NCBI GenBank assembly: GCA_021201475.1
Contig: JAJQEV010000002.1
Location: 1 to 61,150, forward strand
Origin: Clostridiales bacterium
Lineage (GTDB): Bacteria > Bacillota > Clostridia > Oscillospirales > Oscillospiraceae
Length of the DNA stretch: 61,150 nt
Direction: 5' to 3'
Under the pieces are notes generated by a model. The model was not told the DNA's origin. It worked only from the letters and a program-made list of their open reading frames with translations, and ran no database searches. Both the position numbers and the translations under genes were made by a program. This document shows positions 8,001 through 15,240 of the stretch, piece after piece; position 1 is the stretch's first letter, and each line of letters begins with the position of its first letter.

Positions 8001-8510
8001 ATGCGTCTGGAATTAAGCAACATCATTCATACGCCGGGGGCGGCGCTTCCCTTCGCCTTTGAGTTGGATCTATCCGAATTGGACTTTTATGGCGAACACA
8101 GGCTGCCGGAACCGGTTCATATTGAAGGCTCGGTGTACAACCGGGCGGAGATGCTGGTATTCCAGGCGACGGCTACCACAAATCTGCATTTGCACTGTGA
8201 CAGCTGCGGCAAACCGTTTCAGCGGGCCGCCACAGTGGAGGTGGAGCATTTGCTGGTCACTGAACTGGAAAACGAAGATGACGCAGACGACATGGAGTTG
8301 ATCGTCCTGGACGGCACAACGCTGGATGTGGACGAGCTGATGCATGACGAGGTCATCCTCGCAATGGATACGAAGAACCTGTGTCGGGAGGATTGCAAGG
8401 GCCGCTGCCCCAGATGCGGTAAGGACCTGAACGAAGGCCCCTGCGACTGCAAGCCGGAGCTTGACCCCAGGTTTGCCGTCCTTGCCAGGCTGCTGGAACA
8501 GGACGAATGA
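8001..8510 (+). CDS. DUF177 (YceD-family) protein
   Basis: A 169-residue member of the DUF177 family, which is almost always encoded directly upstream of rpmF, as here. Bacterial and plastid homologues have been linked to 23S rRNA accumulation and large-subunit assembly. Conserved features are the LHCDSCGKPF segment in the middle and a cysteine cluster near the C-terminus (CREDCKGRCPRCGKDLN, then CDCKPELDPRF). ATG 8001 follows GAGGTGCAGT; a start eight codons earlier would overlap the promoter region. It is co-transcribed with rpmF 40 bases downstream. Confidence 0.9.
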   Translation: MRLELSNIIHTPGAALPFAFELDLSELDFYGEHRLPEPVHIEGSVYNRAEMLVFQATATTNLHLHCDSCGKPFQRAATVEVEHLLVTELENEDDADDMELIVLDGTTLDVDELMHDEVILAMDTKNLCREDCKGRCPRCGKDLNEGPCDCKPELDPRFAVLARLLEQDE

Positions 8511-8550
8511 GTGAATAGCCCGAAAGGGTCGAAATGAGGAGGTGTCATAA

Positions 8551-8745
8551 ATGGCAGTCCCGAAGAGTAAGGTGTCCAAGGCAAGACGTGATAAGCGCCG
8601 CGCAAACTGGAAGCTGACCGCGCCCCAGCTGGTCAAGTGCCCGGAGTGCGGTGCATACCGTATGCCCCATCGTATTTGCCCTTCCTGTGGTATGTATGAT
8701 GGTCGCTCCTATGCGAAGGTGGAGGCAAACGCTGACGTTGAGTGA
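8551..8745 (+). CDS. rpmF: Ribosomal protein bL32
   Basis: A 64-residue bL32 of normal length. It starts MAVPKSKVSKARRDKRRANW and carries the zinc-binding CPEC ... CPSC pairs, so this is the zinc-dependent (C+) form. RBS AGGAGGTGTC precedes the start. It is the second gene of the DUF177-rpmF unit and is followed by a strong hairpin at 8836. plsX, a frequent next gene, is not present. Confidence 0.98.
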   Translation: MAVPKSKVSKARRDKRRANWKLTAPQLVKCPECGAYRMPHRICPSCGMYDGRSYAKVEANADVE

Positions 8746-8835
8746 GCATGGCAATTGAGCGGAAGGCCCCGGACAGGGCCGACCTCTCCCCTGCTGCGTG
8801 CGGCAATGTACGCGGCGATACAATCGCATAAGTGC

Positions 8836-8887
8836 AAAGACTCGTACAGGCTCAGGATCTCGTTATATCCTGTCTGTGCGAGTCTTT
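8836..8887 (+). terminator. Terminator hairpin of rpmF
   Basis: A long stem: AAAGACTCG(T)ACAG pairs with CTGT(G)CGAGTCTTT with one mismatch, and an inner CAGGAT / ATCCTG stem continues it. A TTT-rich stretch ends it. Confidence 0.7.
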
Positions 8888-8910
8888 CATTTGGAGGCGG
8901 AATCAATTTA

Positions 8911-8945
8911 AAAGAGGGCTGGCCGATTATGGTCAGCCCTCTTTT
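8911..8945. terminator. Bidirectional terminator between rpmF and the BIG2 gene
   Basis: An 11-bp perfect stem AAAGAGGGCTG / CAGCCCTCTTT flanked by A and T runs. It serves both strands and lies 27 bases beyond the stop of the reverse-strand gene at 8973. Confidence 0.85.
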
Positions 8946-8972
8946 CCTTTGTCAGAGGTTCCCGCTGGCGCC

Positions 8973-10190
8973 TCACCGCACCCGGACAATGCAGCTTGCG
9001 CTGCTACCGCCAGAGGTCACAGTGATAGTGCAGGTGCCGCTGCCCTGAGCGTAGACGCTGCCGCCCGCAGTCACTGTAGCTACGGCGGTGTTGCTGCTGG
9101 ACCAGGTATAGGTGCCGTTGCCGCCGCTCACCTTCAGGGTGATGCCGTCGCCCACGTTGTTCAGGGTGATATCCGTATTATCCAGCGTCAGGGTGGAGGT
9201 GCTTCCGGTCCCGCCGCTACTGCCGGTCTCGCCGGATTCACCGCTGCTGCCGGTGTCCGTCTTGCGACAGTTGACCTTGCAGCTGGCGGTCAAATCCCCT
9301 GCCCTGGCGGTGATGGTGCAGGTGCCGCCGGAGACGTAGAGGACATAGCCCGCGTCGTTCACCGTGGCGACGCTCTCATCACTGGAGGACCAGGTCACGG
9401 TACCCTCCCAGCCGGAGGGGGTGACGGTGGCGACCAGGCGTGTGCCGTCGTTGCCCACCAGGGTGATTTCCGTATAGTTCAGACTGATGCCCGTGGCAAC
9501 AGAGGTATCCACCGCCTCTTTACAGGTCACGGTGCAGGTGGCAGTTTGCTCATCCGCCTTGGCGGTGATGGTGCATTCGCCGTCGGAAACATAGGTCACC
9601 TGACCGGCGTCGTCTACCTTGGCGACGCCCTCATCGCTGGAGGACCAGGTCATTTCACCGCTCCAGTCCTCCGGAGCGACCGTAGCTTCCAGCTGGGCAG
9701 AGCCGCCTTCCTCCAGGCTGAGCTCGGTCTTACTCAGGGTCAGGCCGGTGGCGGTGATAACCTCAGCCTCCGGCTCTGCCTCGGAGGATACCTCGGGCGT
9801 CAAATCGCTCCCCTCGGATTCCGTCTGAGAGGCCTCCGGCTCCGCCGCCAGATCACCGACGGACTGGCTGCTGGACACGGCTACGGCCTGGCCGTCCTGA
9901 TCCTGCCGCTGGGTGGAGATTTCCCGGGCCACATCTACGCCGTAGACCACCAGCGCCACCACCAGAATCAGCAGCAGCGCAGCCAAAAGCCCCGTGACCA
10001 ACCGGGAAAAGCCGCCGCCTGTGCGGAAGCCGCCGCCGTACTTTGTCACATCCAGCGCGCCCTCCTTGGCAGCGTCCAGGTTGGCACTGGTCTCCTCGCC
10101 GCAGTGGGGACAGGTGCTCTCCGCAGCGTCATAGACCCCGCCGCAGTTTTTGCACTTAATCTGATGCTGTTCCTCTTGCTTTGTTCTCAT
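8973..10190 (-). CDS. Zinc-ribbon membrane protein with three BIG2 (Ig-like) repeats
   Basis: A 405-residue protein. An N-terminal zinc ribbon (Cys13, 16, 27, 30: CKNC and CPHC) should lie in the cytoplasm. One transmembrane helix follows at about residues 64-85 (LVTGLLAALLLILVVALVVY), then a Ser/Glu-rich linker. Three bacterial Ig-like group 2 repeats come next, each with a TWSSSD/TWSSSN core and a GTCTIT-type strand; a Gly/Ser linker separates the second and third. The outer part probably serves adhesion or wall binding. It has its own strong promoter and is divergent from the AAA+ gene at 10382, about 190 bases between starts. No specific function is known. Confidence 0.85.
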   Translation of the reverse strand: MRTKQEEQHQIKCKNCGGVYDAAESTCPHCGEETSANLDAAKEGALDVTKYGGGFRTGGGFSRLVTGLLAALLLILVVALVVYGVDVAREISTQRQDQDGQAVAVSSSQSVGDLAAEPEASQTESEGSDLTPEVSSEAEPEAEVITATGLTLSKTELSLEEGGSAQLEATVAPEDWSGEMTWSSSDEGVAKVDDAGQVTYVSDGECTITAKADEQTATCTVTCKEAVDTSVATGISLNYTEITLVGNDGTRLVATVTPSGWEGTVTWSSSDESVATVNDAGYVLYVSGGTCTITARAGDLTASCKVNCRKTDTGSSGESGETGSSGGTGSTSTLTLDNTDITLNNVGDGITLKVSGGNGTYTWSSSNTAVATVTAGGSVYAQGSGTCTITVTSGGSSASCIVRVR

Positions 10191-10231
10191 AATACAGATC
10201 CTTCCTCTGTAACTCTCTTGATGCTAACTGT

Positions 10232-10260
10232 ATCATACCGCGTTTTCCGGCAATCGTCAA
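10232..10260 (-). promoter_or_regulatory. Promoter of the zinc-ribbon/BIG2 gene
   Basis: Reverse strand TTGACG (10255-10260), a 17-base spacer and TATGAT (10232-10237). Confidence 0.8.
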
Positions 10261-10301
10261 CTAAATTTGCAGGAAGTCCTTTTCATTCCCCGTTTTTCAC
10301 C

Positions 10302-10330
10302 TTGACCGGAGGACGGATTCTCATTATAAT
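10302..10330 (+). promoter_or_regulatory. Promoter of the AAA+ ATPase gene
   Basis: TTGACC (10302-10307), a 17-base spacer and TATAAT (10325-10330). It is divergent from the promoter at 10232-10260, with about 40 bases between the two -35 boxes. Confidence 0.82.
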
Positions 10331-10381
10331 AAAAAGGAAACTGTATCAGGCGCTGCGCCTGATGAATCGGGAGCGGATCGT

Positions 10382-11890
10382 ATGGGCAAACAAAAAGTTA
10401 CCGCCGAGCTCATCGGCAAAAAGTATAGTGCGGCCATCGCCGCCTACGCCCGCCAGCTGGGGGATCCCAATCTGCGGCTGGACTTCACACAGGAGGCGGA
10501 CGCCTATTTCCGCCGCTGCGCCCTGGGGGTGTGGGCCAATTCCGGCGGCGAAATCGGGGAGGAACATGTGGCGGCCTACAACGCCATTTGCTCCGGCAAG
10601 CACGAGCCTACCAAGGCCCTGTACTTTGAGGTGGCGACCGGCGCGGCCTCCGCGCCTCCCTTTGCGCCTCCTGGCTTCTTTCCGGCGCTGGTGGCGGCCG
10701 ACCGGGTCAGCCAGCAGGACCGGGCCAGCCAGTTTGCCGACCTGTGCAACCTGCTGCTCCTGCTGTTCGCCTCGGTGGACGACCAGGTGACTGCGGAGGA
10801 GGCGGACTATGTGACGAACTGTGTGGACCTCCTCAGGCAGTCCATTCAGAGCAGCTTGCCGGACCGCCCTGCCGCCCCCAAGGGGAACGCACCTGCCGCC
10901 GCTCCCGCCTCCAGTGCGCAGTCTGACGCCCCGGCCGCAAAAGCGGCACAGGACGAAAGCGCCCAGCCGGAGCCAACGGTGGACGAGCTGCTGGCCCAGC
11001 TGGACGAGCTGTGCGGGCTGGAAAAGGTGAAAAAGGACGTGCGGAGCCTGATCAACCTGATTAAAATCCGCAAGCTCCGGCAGGAAAACGATCTGCCTGT
11101 GCCGGATATGAGCCTGCACCTGGTCTTTATGGGCAACCCCGGCACCGGCAAGACCACAGTAGCCCGACTGCTGGCCCAGCTCTACAAGGCCATCGGCGTT
11201 CTGCCCCAGGGCCAGCTGGTGGAGGTAGACCGCTCCGGCCTGGTGGCCGGGTATGTGGGCCAGACCGCGCTGAAGACCCAGGAGGTCATTCAGAAGGCCC
11301 TGGGCGGCGTCCTGTTCATTGACGAGGCCTATGCCCTGGCCTCCGGCGACAGCGGGAACGACTTCGGCCAGGAAGCCATCGACACGATTCTGAAGGCCAT
11401 GGAGGACCACCGGAACGAGCTGGTGGTCATCGTAGCGGGCTATCAGGGACCGATGGCCCGGTTCCTGACCTCCAACCCGGGGCTGGAGAGCCGCTTCAAC
11501 AAGTATTTCTACTTTGAGGATTACACCGGCCCCCAGTTGGACAGCATCTTCCAAAGTATGTGCAGCAAAAACGGCTACACGCCGGAGGACGCGCTGAAGG
11601 AGTACACCCCCGGCTTCTTCCAGACCCTGTATGATGAGCGGGATTACAACTTCGGCAACGCCCGGGACGTGCGCAACCTGTTTGAAACCCTGGTCAGCGT
11701 CCAATCCGACCGGGTGGCTGCCCTGGAAAGCCCCACCAGGGAGGATTTGATGTGCCTGACCCTGGCGGACTTCCGGCAGGCCGCCGGTGAGACGGAACCG
11801 CCCGAGGGCAGCGTCAACGATGGGCTGGCCCAGGTTCCCACCCCGACGCTGACGCTGGTGGAGAAGGAGGGGCCGGATGCCGCTGTTTGA
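10382..11890 (+). CDS. CbxX/CfqX (SpoVK-like) AAA+ ATPase with an N-terminal TerB-like helical region
   Basis: A 502-residue protein. The AAA+ core (about residues 205-480) has Walker A GNPGTGKT (251-258), Walker B VLFIDEAY (310-317) and an SRF-type arginine-finger region (ESRFNKYFYF). This places it in the CbxX/CfqX/SpoVK group, whose members remodel protein complexes. Residues about 1-155 are helical, with an acidic segment (SVDDQVTAEEADYVTNCVDL) recalling TerB domains. An Ala/Pro-rich linker (about 160-200) joins the halves. RBS GGGAG precedes the start. The last 14 bases overlap the TatD gene, implying coupled translation. The client is unknown; the divergent zinc-ribbon/BIG2 protein is a candidate by position only. 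Confidence 0.87.
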   Translation: MGKQKVTAELIGKKYSAAIAAYARQLGDPNLRLDFTQEADAYFRRCALGVWANSGGEIGEEHVAAYNAICSGKHEPTKALYFEVATGAASAPPFAPPGFFPALVAADRVSQQDRASQFADLCNLLLLLFASVDDQVTAEEADYVTNCVDLLRQSIQSSLPDRPAAPKGNAPAAAPASSAQSDAPAAKAAQDESAQPEPTVDELLAQLDELCGLEKVKKDVRSLINLIKIRKLRQENDLPVPDMSLHLVFMGNPGTGKTTVARLLAQLYKAIGVLPQGQLVEVDRSGLVAGYVGQTALKTQEVIQKALGGVLFIDEAYALASGDSGNDFGQEAIDTILKAMEDHRNELVVIVAGYQGPMARFLTSNPGLESRFNKYFYFEDYTGPQLDSIFQSMCSKNGYTPEDALKEYTPGFFQTLYDERDYNFGNARDVRNLFETLVSVQSDRVAALESPTREDLMCLTLADFRQAAGETEPPEGSVNDGLAQVPTPTLTLVEKEGPDAAV

Positions 11891-12650
11891 CACCCACTGT
11901 CACTATGACGACAGCTGGTTTGACGCCGACAGAGCCGCCCTGCTGGCCTCTCTCCCCGCCCAGGGGGTGGAGCTGGCGCTGAACCCCGGCTGCAACCTGG
12001 CCTCCTCCCGGAAGGCGGTCTCCTACGCGGAGACCTATCCCCATATCTACGCGGCGGTGGGCTTCCACCCCTCCGACGCGGCGGACTACGACGACGAGGC
12101 GGAGGAGGCCCTGCGCCTCCTGGCCCGCCACGACAAGGTGAAGGCCATTGGGGAAATCGGCCTGGACTACTACTGGGCGGACTATCCCTCCCACGAGGTG
12201 CAAAAGGCCGTGTTCCGCCGTCAGCTCCGGCTGGCGGAGGAACTGGGGCTGCCCGTCATCGTCCATGACCGGGAGGCCCACGGCGACTGTCTGGCGGTGG
12301 TAAAGGAATTCCCCAACGTGCGGGGAGTCTATCACTGCTACTCTGGCTCCTTGGAGGACGCGAAAACGCTGATTGCCCTGGGCTGGAACCTGTCCTTCAC
12401 CGGCTCCATCACCTATAAGAACGCAAAAAAGGCCCCGGAGGTCATCGCCTGGCTGCCGGAGGATCGGTTTATGATTGAGACGGATTCCCCCTATATGCTG
12501 CCCTATCCCAGGGAGAAGGGGGAACGGCGCAACGACTCCACCAAGGTCATTCGGGTGGCCCGCCGCATTGCCGCGCTGCGGGGCATGGAGGTGGAGGAGG
12601 TTATCCGCGTCACCACGGAGAACGGGAAGCGGTTCTTTGGGATACCGTGA
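11877..12650 (+). CDS. TatD-family metal-dependent deoxyribonuclease
   Basis: A 257-residue TIM-barrel metal hydrolase of normal length. It shows the family metal ligands: DTHCHYDD at the N-terminus, GEIGLDYYW in the middle, VIVHDREAH, YHCYSGS, and the C-terminal ETDSPYMLP. TatD proteins are DNA 3'-5' exonucleases linked to repair and DNA degradation. The start overlaps the AAA+ gene by 14 bases, with GGAGAAGGAGGGG just upstream. Members of the TatD group are often called YcfH/YabD, and which paralogue this is cannot be decided here. Confidence 0.93.
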   Translation: MPLFDTHCHYDDSWFDADRAALLASLPAQGVELALNPGCNLASSRKAVSYAETYPHIYAAVGFHPSDAADYDDEAEEALRLLARHDKVKAIGEIGLDYYWADYPSHEVQKAVFRRQLRLAEELGLPVIVHDREAHGDCLAVVKEFPNVRGVYHCYSGSLEDAKTLIALGWNLSFTGSITYKNAKKAPEVIAWLPEDRFMIETDSPYMLPYPREKGERRNDSTKVIRVARRIAALRGMEVEEVIRVTTENGKRFFGIP

Positions 12651-12849
12651 GGCGGCGAGATGACGAACGCCGGTTCATGTACGCTATCTGCTGCGCACGC
12701 ACAGCTTCGATTGCTGCGATAGCGGCAACGCTGCTCCTTTGCCGTCTGCTGCCCAACCATCCCTCAGGGCGGTTGGGCAACTTTGCGTGTTCGCAGATAT
12801 GCTGCACCTATGGCAAACGTGCCCGGGCACTGTTCTTGAGACGGAAGTC
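12651..12849. other. Intergenic stretch after the TatD gene
   Basis: No gene supported. It holds one hairpin (12750-12779) and otherwise unremarkable sequence up to the repeat at 12850. A short open frame here (12647-12853) has no RBS and runs through the hairpin. Confidence 0.5.
12750..12779 (+). terminator. Hairpin, possible terminator of the AAA+/TatD unit
   Basis: A 9-bp perfect stem TGCCCAACC / GGTTGGGCA with a 12-base loop, 100 bases after the TatD stop. The following tract (ACTTTG) is poor in T, so termination is uncertain. Confidence 0.45.
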
Positions 12850-13013
12850 TTAGGGAACCTCTGAACAAATGCACTTCGGCACCTTGCGGTAAATTTGTGC
12901 CATAAATGCGTTGCAAAAACTTGAAATCCGTCAGGATTCCTGCGTTTTTGCGCCTTTTTCTGACGCAAATTTCCTCGCAATCCGCTCTCGTCCATTTATT
13001 CAGAGGTTCCCTA
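12850..13013. repeat. Interspersed repeat, copy C (complete, MITE-like, about 164 bp)
   Basis: Near-perfect terminal inverted repeats: TTAGGGAACCTCTGAACAAA at the left matches the complement of the right end with one mismatch over 21 bases. The outer TTA/TAA may be part of a target duplication. The interior has no coding frame. Parts of it recur at 258-393 (copy A) and 1532-1632 (copy B). Size, inverted ends, lack of genes and repeated occurrence fit a miniature inverted-repeat transposable element. Confidence 0.75.
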
Positions 13014-13245
13014 AAATTGCAGCGAGCGTTTTCTTACGGTGGAGGATAGCGCAGCGCCGGGGAGCAACTCGGGCTCCGTGTAAGGTTTTGCCGGAAGCGA
13101 TGCGATTTGCATCACTTTTTTTGCAGAGGTGTATTACTCTCCAGCCTTGTCATTTTACGCCGGTGATCTTTGGACAGCGGCGCTTGGAGGCGAAGCCGCT
13201 TGGAGATGTCGTCGCCTTTCCTTTCGTCAAAACGGTGGAAACCGG
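13014..13245. other. Intergenic stretch before the esterase gene
   Basis: No gene supported. It contains the terminator-like hairpin at 13096-13122 and a short GCGGC / GCCGC stem near 13180-13200. Confidence 0.5.
13096..13122 (+). terminator. Small terminator-like hairpin with T tract
   Basis: AGCGATGC and GCATCACT pair with one mismatch around a GATTT loop and are followed by seven T residues. It is not attached to any recognised gene: the nearest upstream stop is 450 bases away. Confidence 0.45.
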
Positions 13246-13274
13246 TTAATTTTTGCCGTTCCACCATCTATAAT
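13246..13274 (+). promoter_or_regulatory. Possible promoter of the lipoprotein esterase gene
   Basis: TATAAT at 13269-13274 with a weak -35 (TTAATT, 13246-13251) at 17 bases. An inverted repeat GGTGGAA / TTCCACC (13234-13240 and 13258-13264) spans the -35 and may be a regulator site. Confidence 0.5.
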
Positions 13275-13338
13275 CAACGTCGAGATTTGCCTGACAATGT
13301 GACCATAAGGATTGTCAGCGGAAAGAAGGAGTTTTCTT

Positions 13339-14940
13339 ATGAAATATACGAGGAAAAATTGTCTGCTGATAATGCTTTCCCTGGTCTTTGTTGTGACCCT
13401 CGCAGGGTGCGGGACAACGGTAAGTTCAGAGGAGGGCGATGTATCCTCCAGCGAGACGGAATCCTCTACCGAGACGGAATCGTCAGAATCCATGGCGGAG
13501 GACACCTCTACGGAAAGCAGTACAGATGAACCGTCGCTTCAGGACTGCTACCTGGTCACAAATGTATATGGAGACGGTCAGAAGCCGTGGTATATCGTCC
13601 TTGCATATGATGCAGCGGTTGACCCAACCAGTGTCTCAGCAGAGGATTATGAGGTTGACAGCTATGAGATCGAGGCTGTTTACACAAATTCAGAGGCAGT
13701 TCTGCCTGATGAAAGTGCAGCCGGAAATTATGTGCTGATTGAACTGTCTACGGATTACACGACCACGAACTATGGCGGCAGCGGCTCTGGCGATTCCGTC
13801 TCTTACAGCGGCGGAACGATGGGAGACCGAGGCGGTTTCGACGATGGCGCCGTGACAGACTTTGACAGCTCAGAAGACGCCGACTTTGGAGAAAGGGAAG
13901 ACGCCAACTTTGGAGACGGAGAAAAGGAAGACCGTTCCGGGCTGGACGGTTCCGATGCGTCCGAAAAGACAGGCGGCACGATGCAGGGCAACGGTAACAG
14001 CAGCGGCCGAGGGACTATGTCTACACAGACATCTCTCAGCAATCAGCTGTCCGTCACCGTCCGGCAGACAGGAAGTATCTCGTTCTCGGATGGCGCTGTA
14101 TTGGAGGCCTGGGCAGAGAGTTATTCCACAGACTATGCCGAAAACGTAAATCTCCTGGTGGAAAATTTCTCGCAGGACACCTTTACACTCACGGACGGAA
14201 CCACTCTGATGTACAGCCTTTATCTGCCGGAGAATTACAACGAGGATACGGTATATCCCCTTGTCCTGTTTATGCCGGACGCCACCGGCGAGGGCAGCGA
14301 CGAATATCTTGCGCTGACGGAGAGCCTGGGAGGCGTGATCTGGACAACGGAAGAATGGCAGAGCGAACACGAAACCATCGTGCTGGTTCCGCAATACGAG
14401 GATTCCAACACCGAAGACCCGGCCTACACCATGGAGTTGGTGACGGAGATCGTCAGTCAGTACAGTGTAGACACATCCAGAGAGTATCTTGTGGGTCAGT
14501 CCTCCGGAACGATACGCTCCATCAAACTGCTGATCGACTACCCGGACGAGTTCGCCGGTGCCCTTCTGGTTGCCGGTCAGACAGATTCCGCCTATACGGA
14601 TTCCATCGCAGACCTTGCCTCGCAGAACATCTGGATGATTTGCTCCGAAGGGGATGCGAGGGCCTATCCGGGCATGACTGAAATTACAGAGGCGGTGGAA
14701 GCAGCCGGAACGGAAGTCACCATTGCACAGTGGTCTGCCGCGCTTACAGATGAGGAGCAGGAGCAGCTTGCAGCGGAACAGGCTTCCACCGGAACAACCA
14801 TCAACTGGACGGTTTTTGATACCGGAACTGTCATGCGGGATGACGTTACCTCCTCCGATGCCACAGAGCATACGAATACCTGGCGCGTAGCATACGATTT
14901 GGACACAGTGCGGGAATGGCTGTTTGAACGTAGGCGTTAA
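13339..14940 (+). CDS. Secreted lipoprotein with an alpha/beta-hydrolase (esterase) domain
   Basis: A 533-residue lipoprotein: signal peptide MKYTRKNCLLIMLSLVFVVT and lipobox LAGC (Cys24). A Ser/Thr/Glu-rich linker follows, then an Ig-like region (about 65-140) and an acidic Gly/Ser/Asp linker with a short repeat (DADFGERE / DANFGDGE). The C-terminal half is a PHB-depolymerase/feruloyl-esterase-like hydrolase: LYLPENYNEDTVYPLVLFMP supplies the fold entry, and GQSSGT supplies the nucleophile Ser. A surface carbohydrate- or polyester-ester cleaving role is plausible, but the substrate is unknown. ATG 13339 is preferred over an in-frame start nine codons earlier because GAAGGAG lies upstream. 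Base composition is visibly lower in GC than its neighbours, suggesting transfer. Confidence 0.82.
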   Translation: MKYTRKNCLLIMLSLVFVVTLAGCGTTVSSEEGDVSSSETESSTETESSESMAEDTSTESSTDEPSLQDCYLVTNVYGDGQKPWYIVLAYDAAVDPTSVSAEDYEVDSYEIEAVYTNSEAVLPDESAAGNYVLIELSTDYTTTNYGGSGSGDSVSYSGGTMGDRGGFDDGAVTDFDSSEDADFGEREDANFGDGEKEDRSGLDGSDASEKTGGTMQGNGNSSGRGTMSTQTSLSNQLSVTVRQTGSISFSDGAVLEAWAESYSTDYAENVNLLVENFSQDTFTLTDGTTLMYSLYLPENYNEDTVYPLVLFMPDATGEGSDEYLALTESLGGVIWTTEEWQSEHETIVLVPQYEDSNTEDPAYTMELVTEIVSQYSVDTSREYLVGQSSGTIRSIKLLIDYPDEFAGALLVAGQTDSAYTDSIADLASQNIWMICSEGDARAYPGMTEITEAVEAAGTEVTIAQWSAALTDEEQEQLAAEQASTGTTINWTVFDTGTVMRDDVTSSDATEHTNTWRVAYDLDTVREWLFERRR

Positions 14941-14975
14941 ATCAAATAGCGGGCAGACCCTTGTGAGATAACACT

Positions 14976-15016
14976 AGTACCGGAACGCATCGTACCGTTT
15001 CGGTACTACTGTTTTT
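14976..15016 (+). terminator. Terminator of the esterase gene
   Basis: AGTACCGGAACG pairs with CGTTTCGGTACT (one G-T pair) around an 8-base loop and is followed by ACTGTTTTT. It lies 36 bases after the stop. Confidence 0.82.
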
Positions 15017-15074
15017 CATTGCCTTGTGGTAGGAGCATGCTTTAATGAGTATATGAAAAAGACGGATAGTCCCA

Positions 15075-15151
15075 AAACAGGCGACGCGGAAACAGTCGCC
15101 GTTTCCCATGCGGAAGATATATTATTGTTTCACAGCAATATATTCCGTTTT
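15075..15151. terminator. Two hairpins at the end of the reverse hydrolase cluster
   Basis: GGCGAC / GTCGCC with flanking AAAC / GTTT (15075-15104), and CGGAA(G)ATATATT / AATATATTCCG followed by TTTT (15111-15151). Either could end transcription arriving from the cluster stop at 15241 or readthrough from the esterase gene. Confidence 0.5.
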
Positions 15152-15240
15152 AATGGTCCTGTAGCGCAAGCCGGACATACTTACCCTTTTGTCGCTTTCA
15201 TCATATCATCCTGCAATCTCCTGGACAATGAAATTACCGG

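Larger units (their letters stand above)
14941..15240. other. AT-richer intergenic stretch between convergent units
   Basis: No gene supported. It holds three hairpins with T tracts: 14976-15016, 15075-15104 and 15111-15151. They separate the forward esterase gene from the reverse hydrolase cluster. A short open frame (from 15047) reads KTDSPKTGD but lacks the hydrophobic anchor of an LPxTG tail. Confidence 0.55.

Noticed and set aside
8950..8965. GTCAGAGGTTCCC, similar to the end of the repeat family
   Set aside because: Only about 12 bases match and no partner inverted repeat or interior homology is present near the BIG2 stop codon.
8832..10790. A 652-codon forward open frame across the BIG2 gene and the AAA+ start
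   Set aside because: It runs antisense to the BIG2 protein and through two promoters and a terminator, with Gly/Ala-rich composition typical of a shadow frame.
12647..12853. A 68-codon forward frame after the TatD gene
   Set aside because: No ribosome-binding site, and it crosses the hairpin at 12750-12779 and ends at the repeat element. It shows no recognisable protein features.
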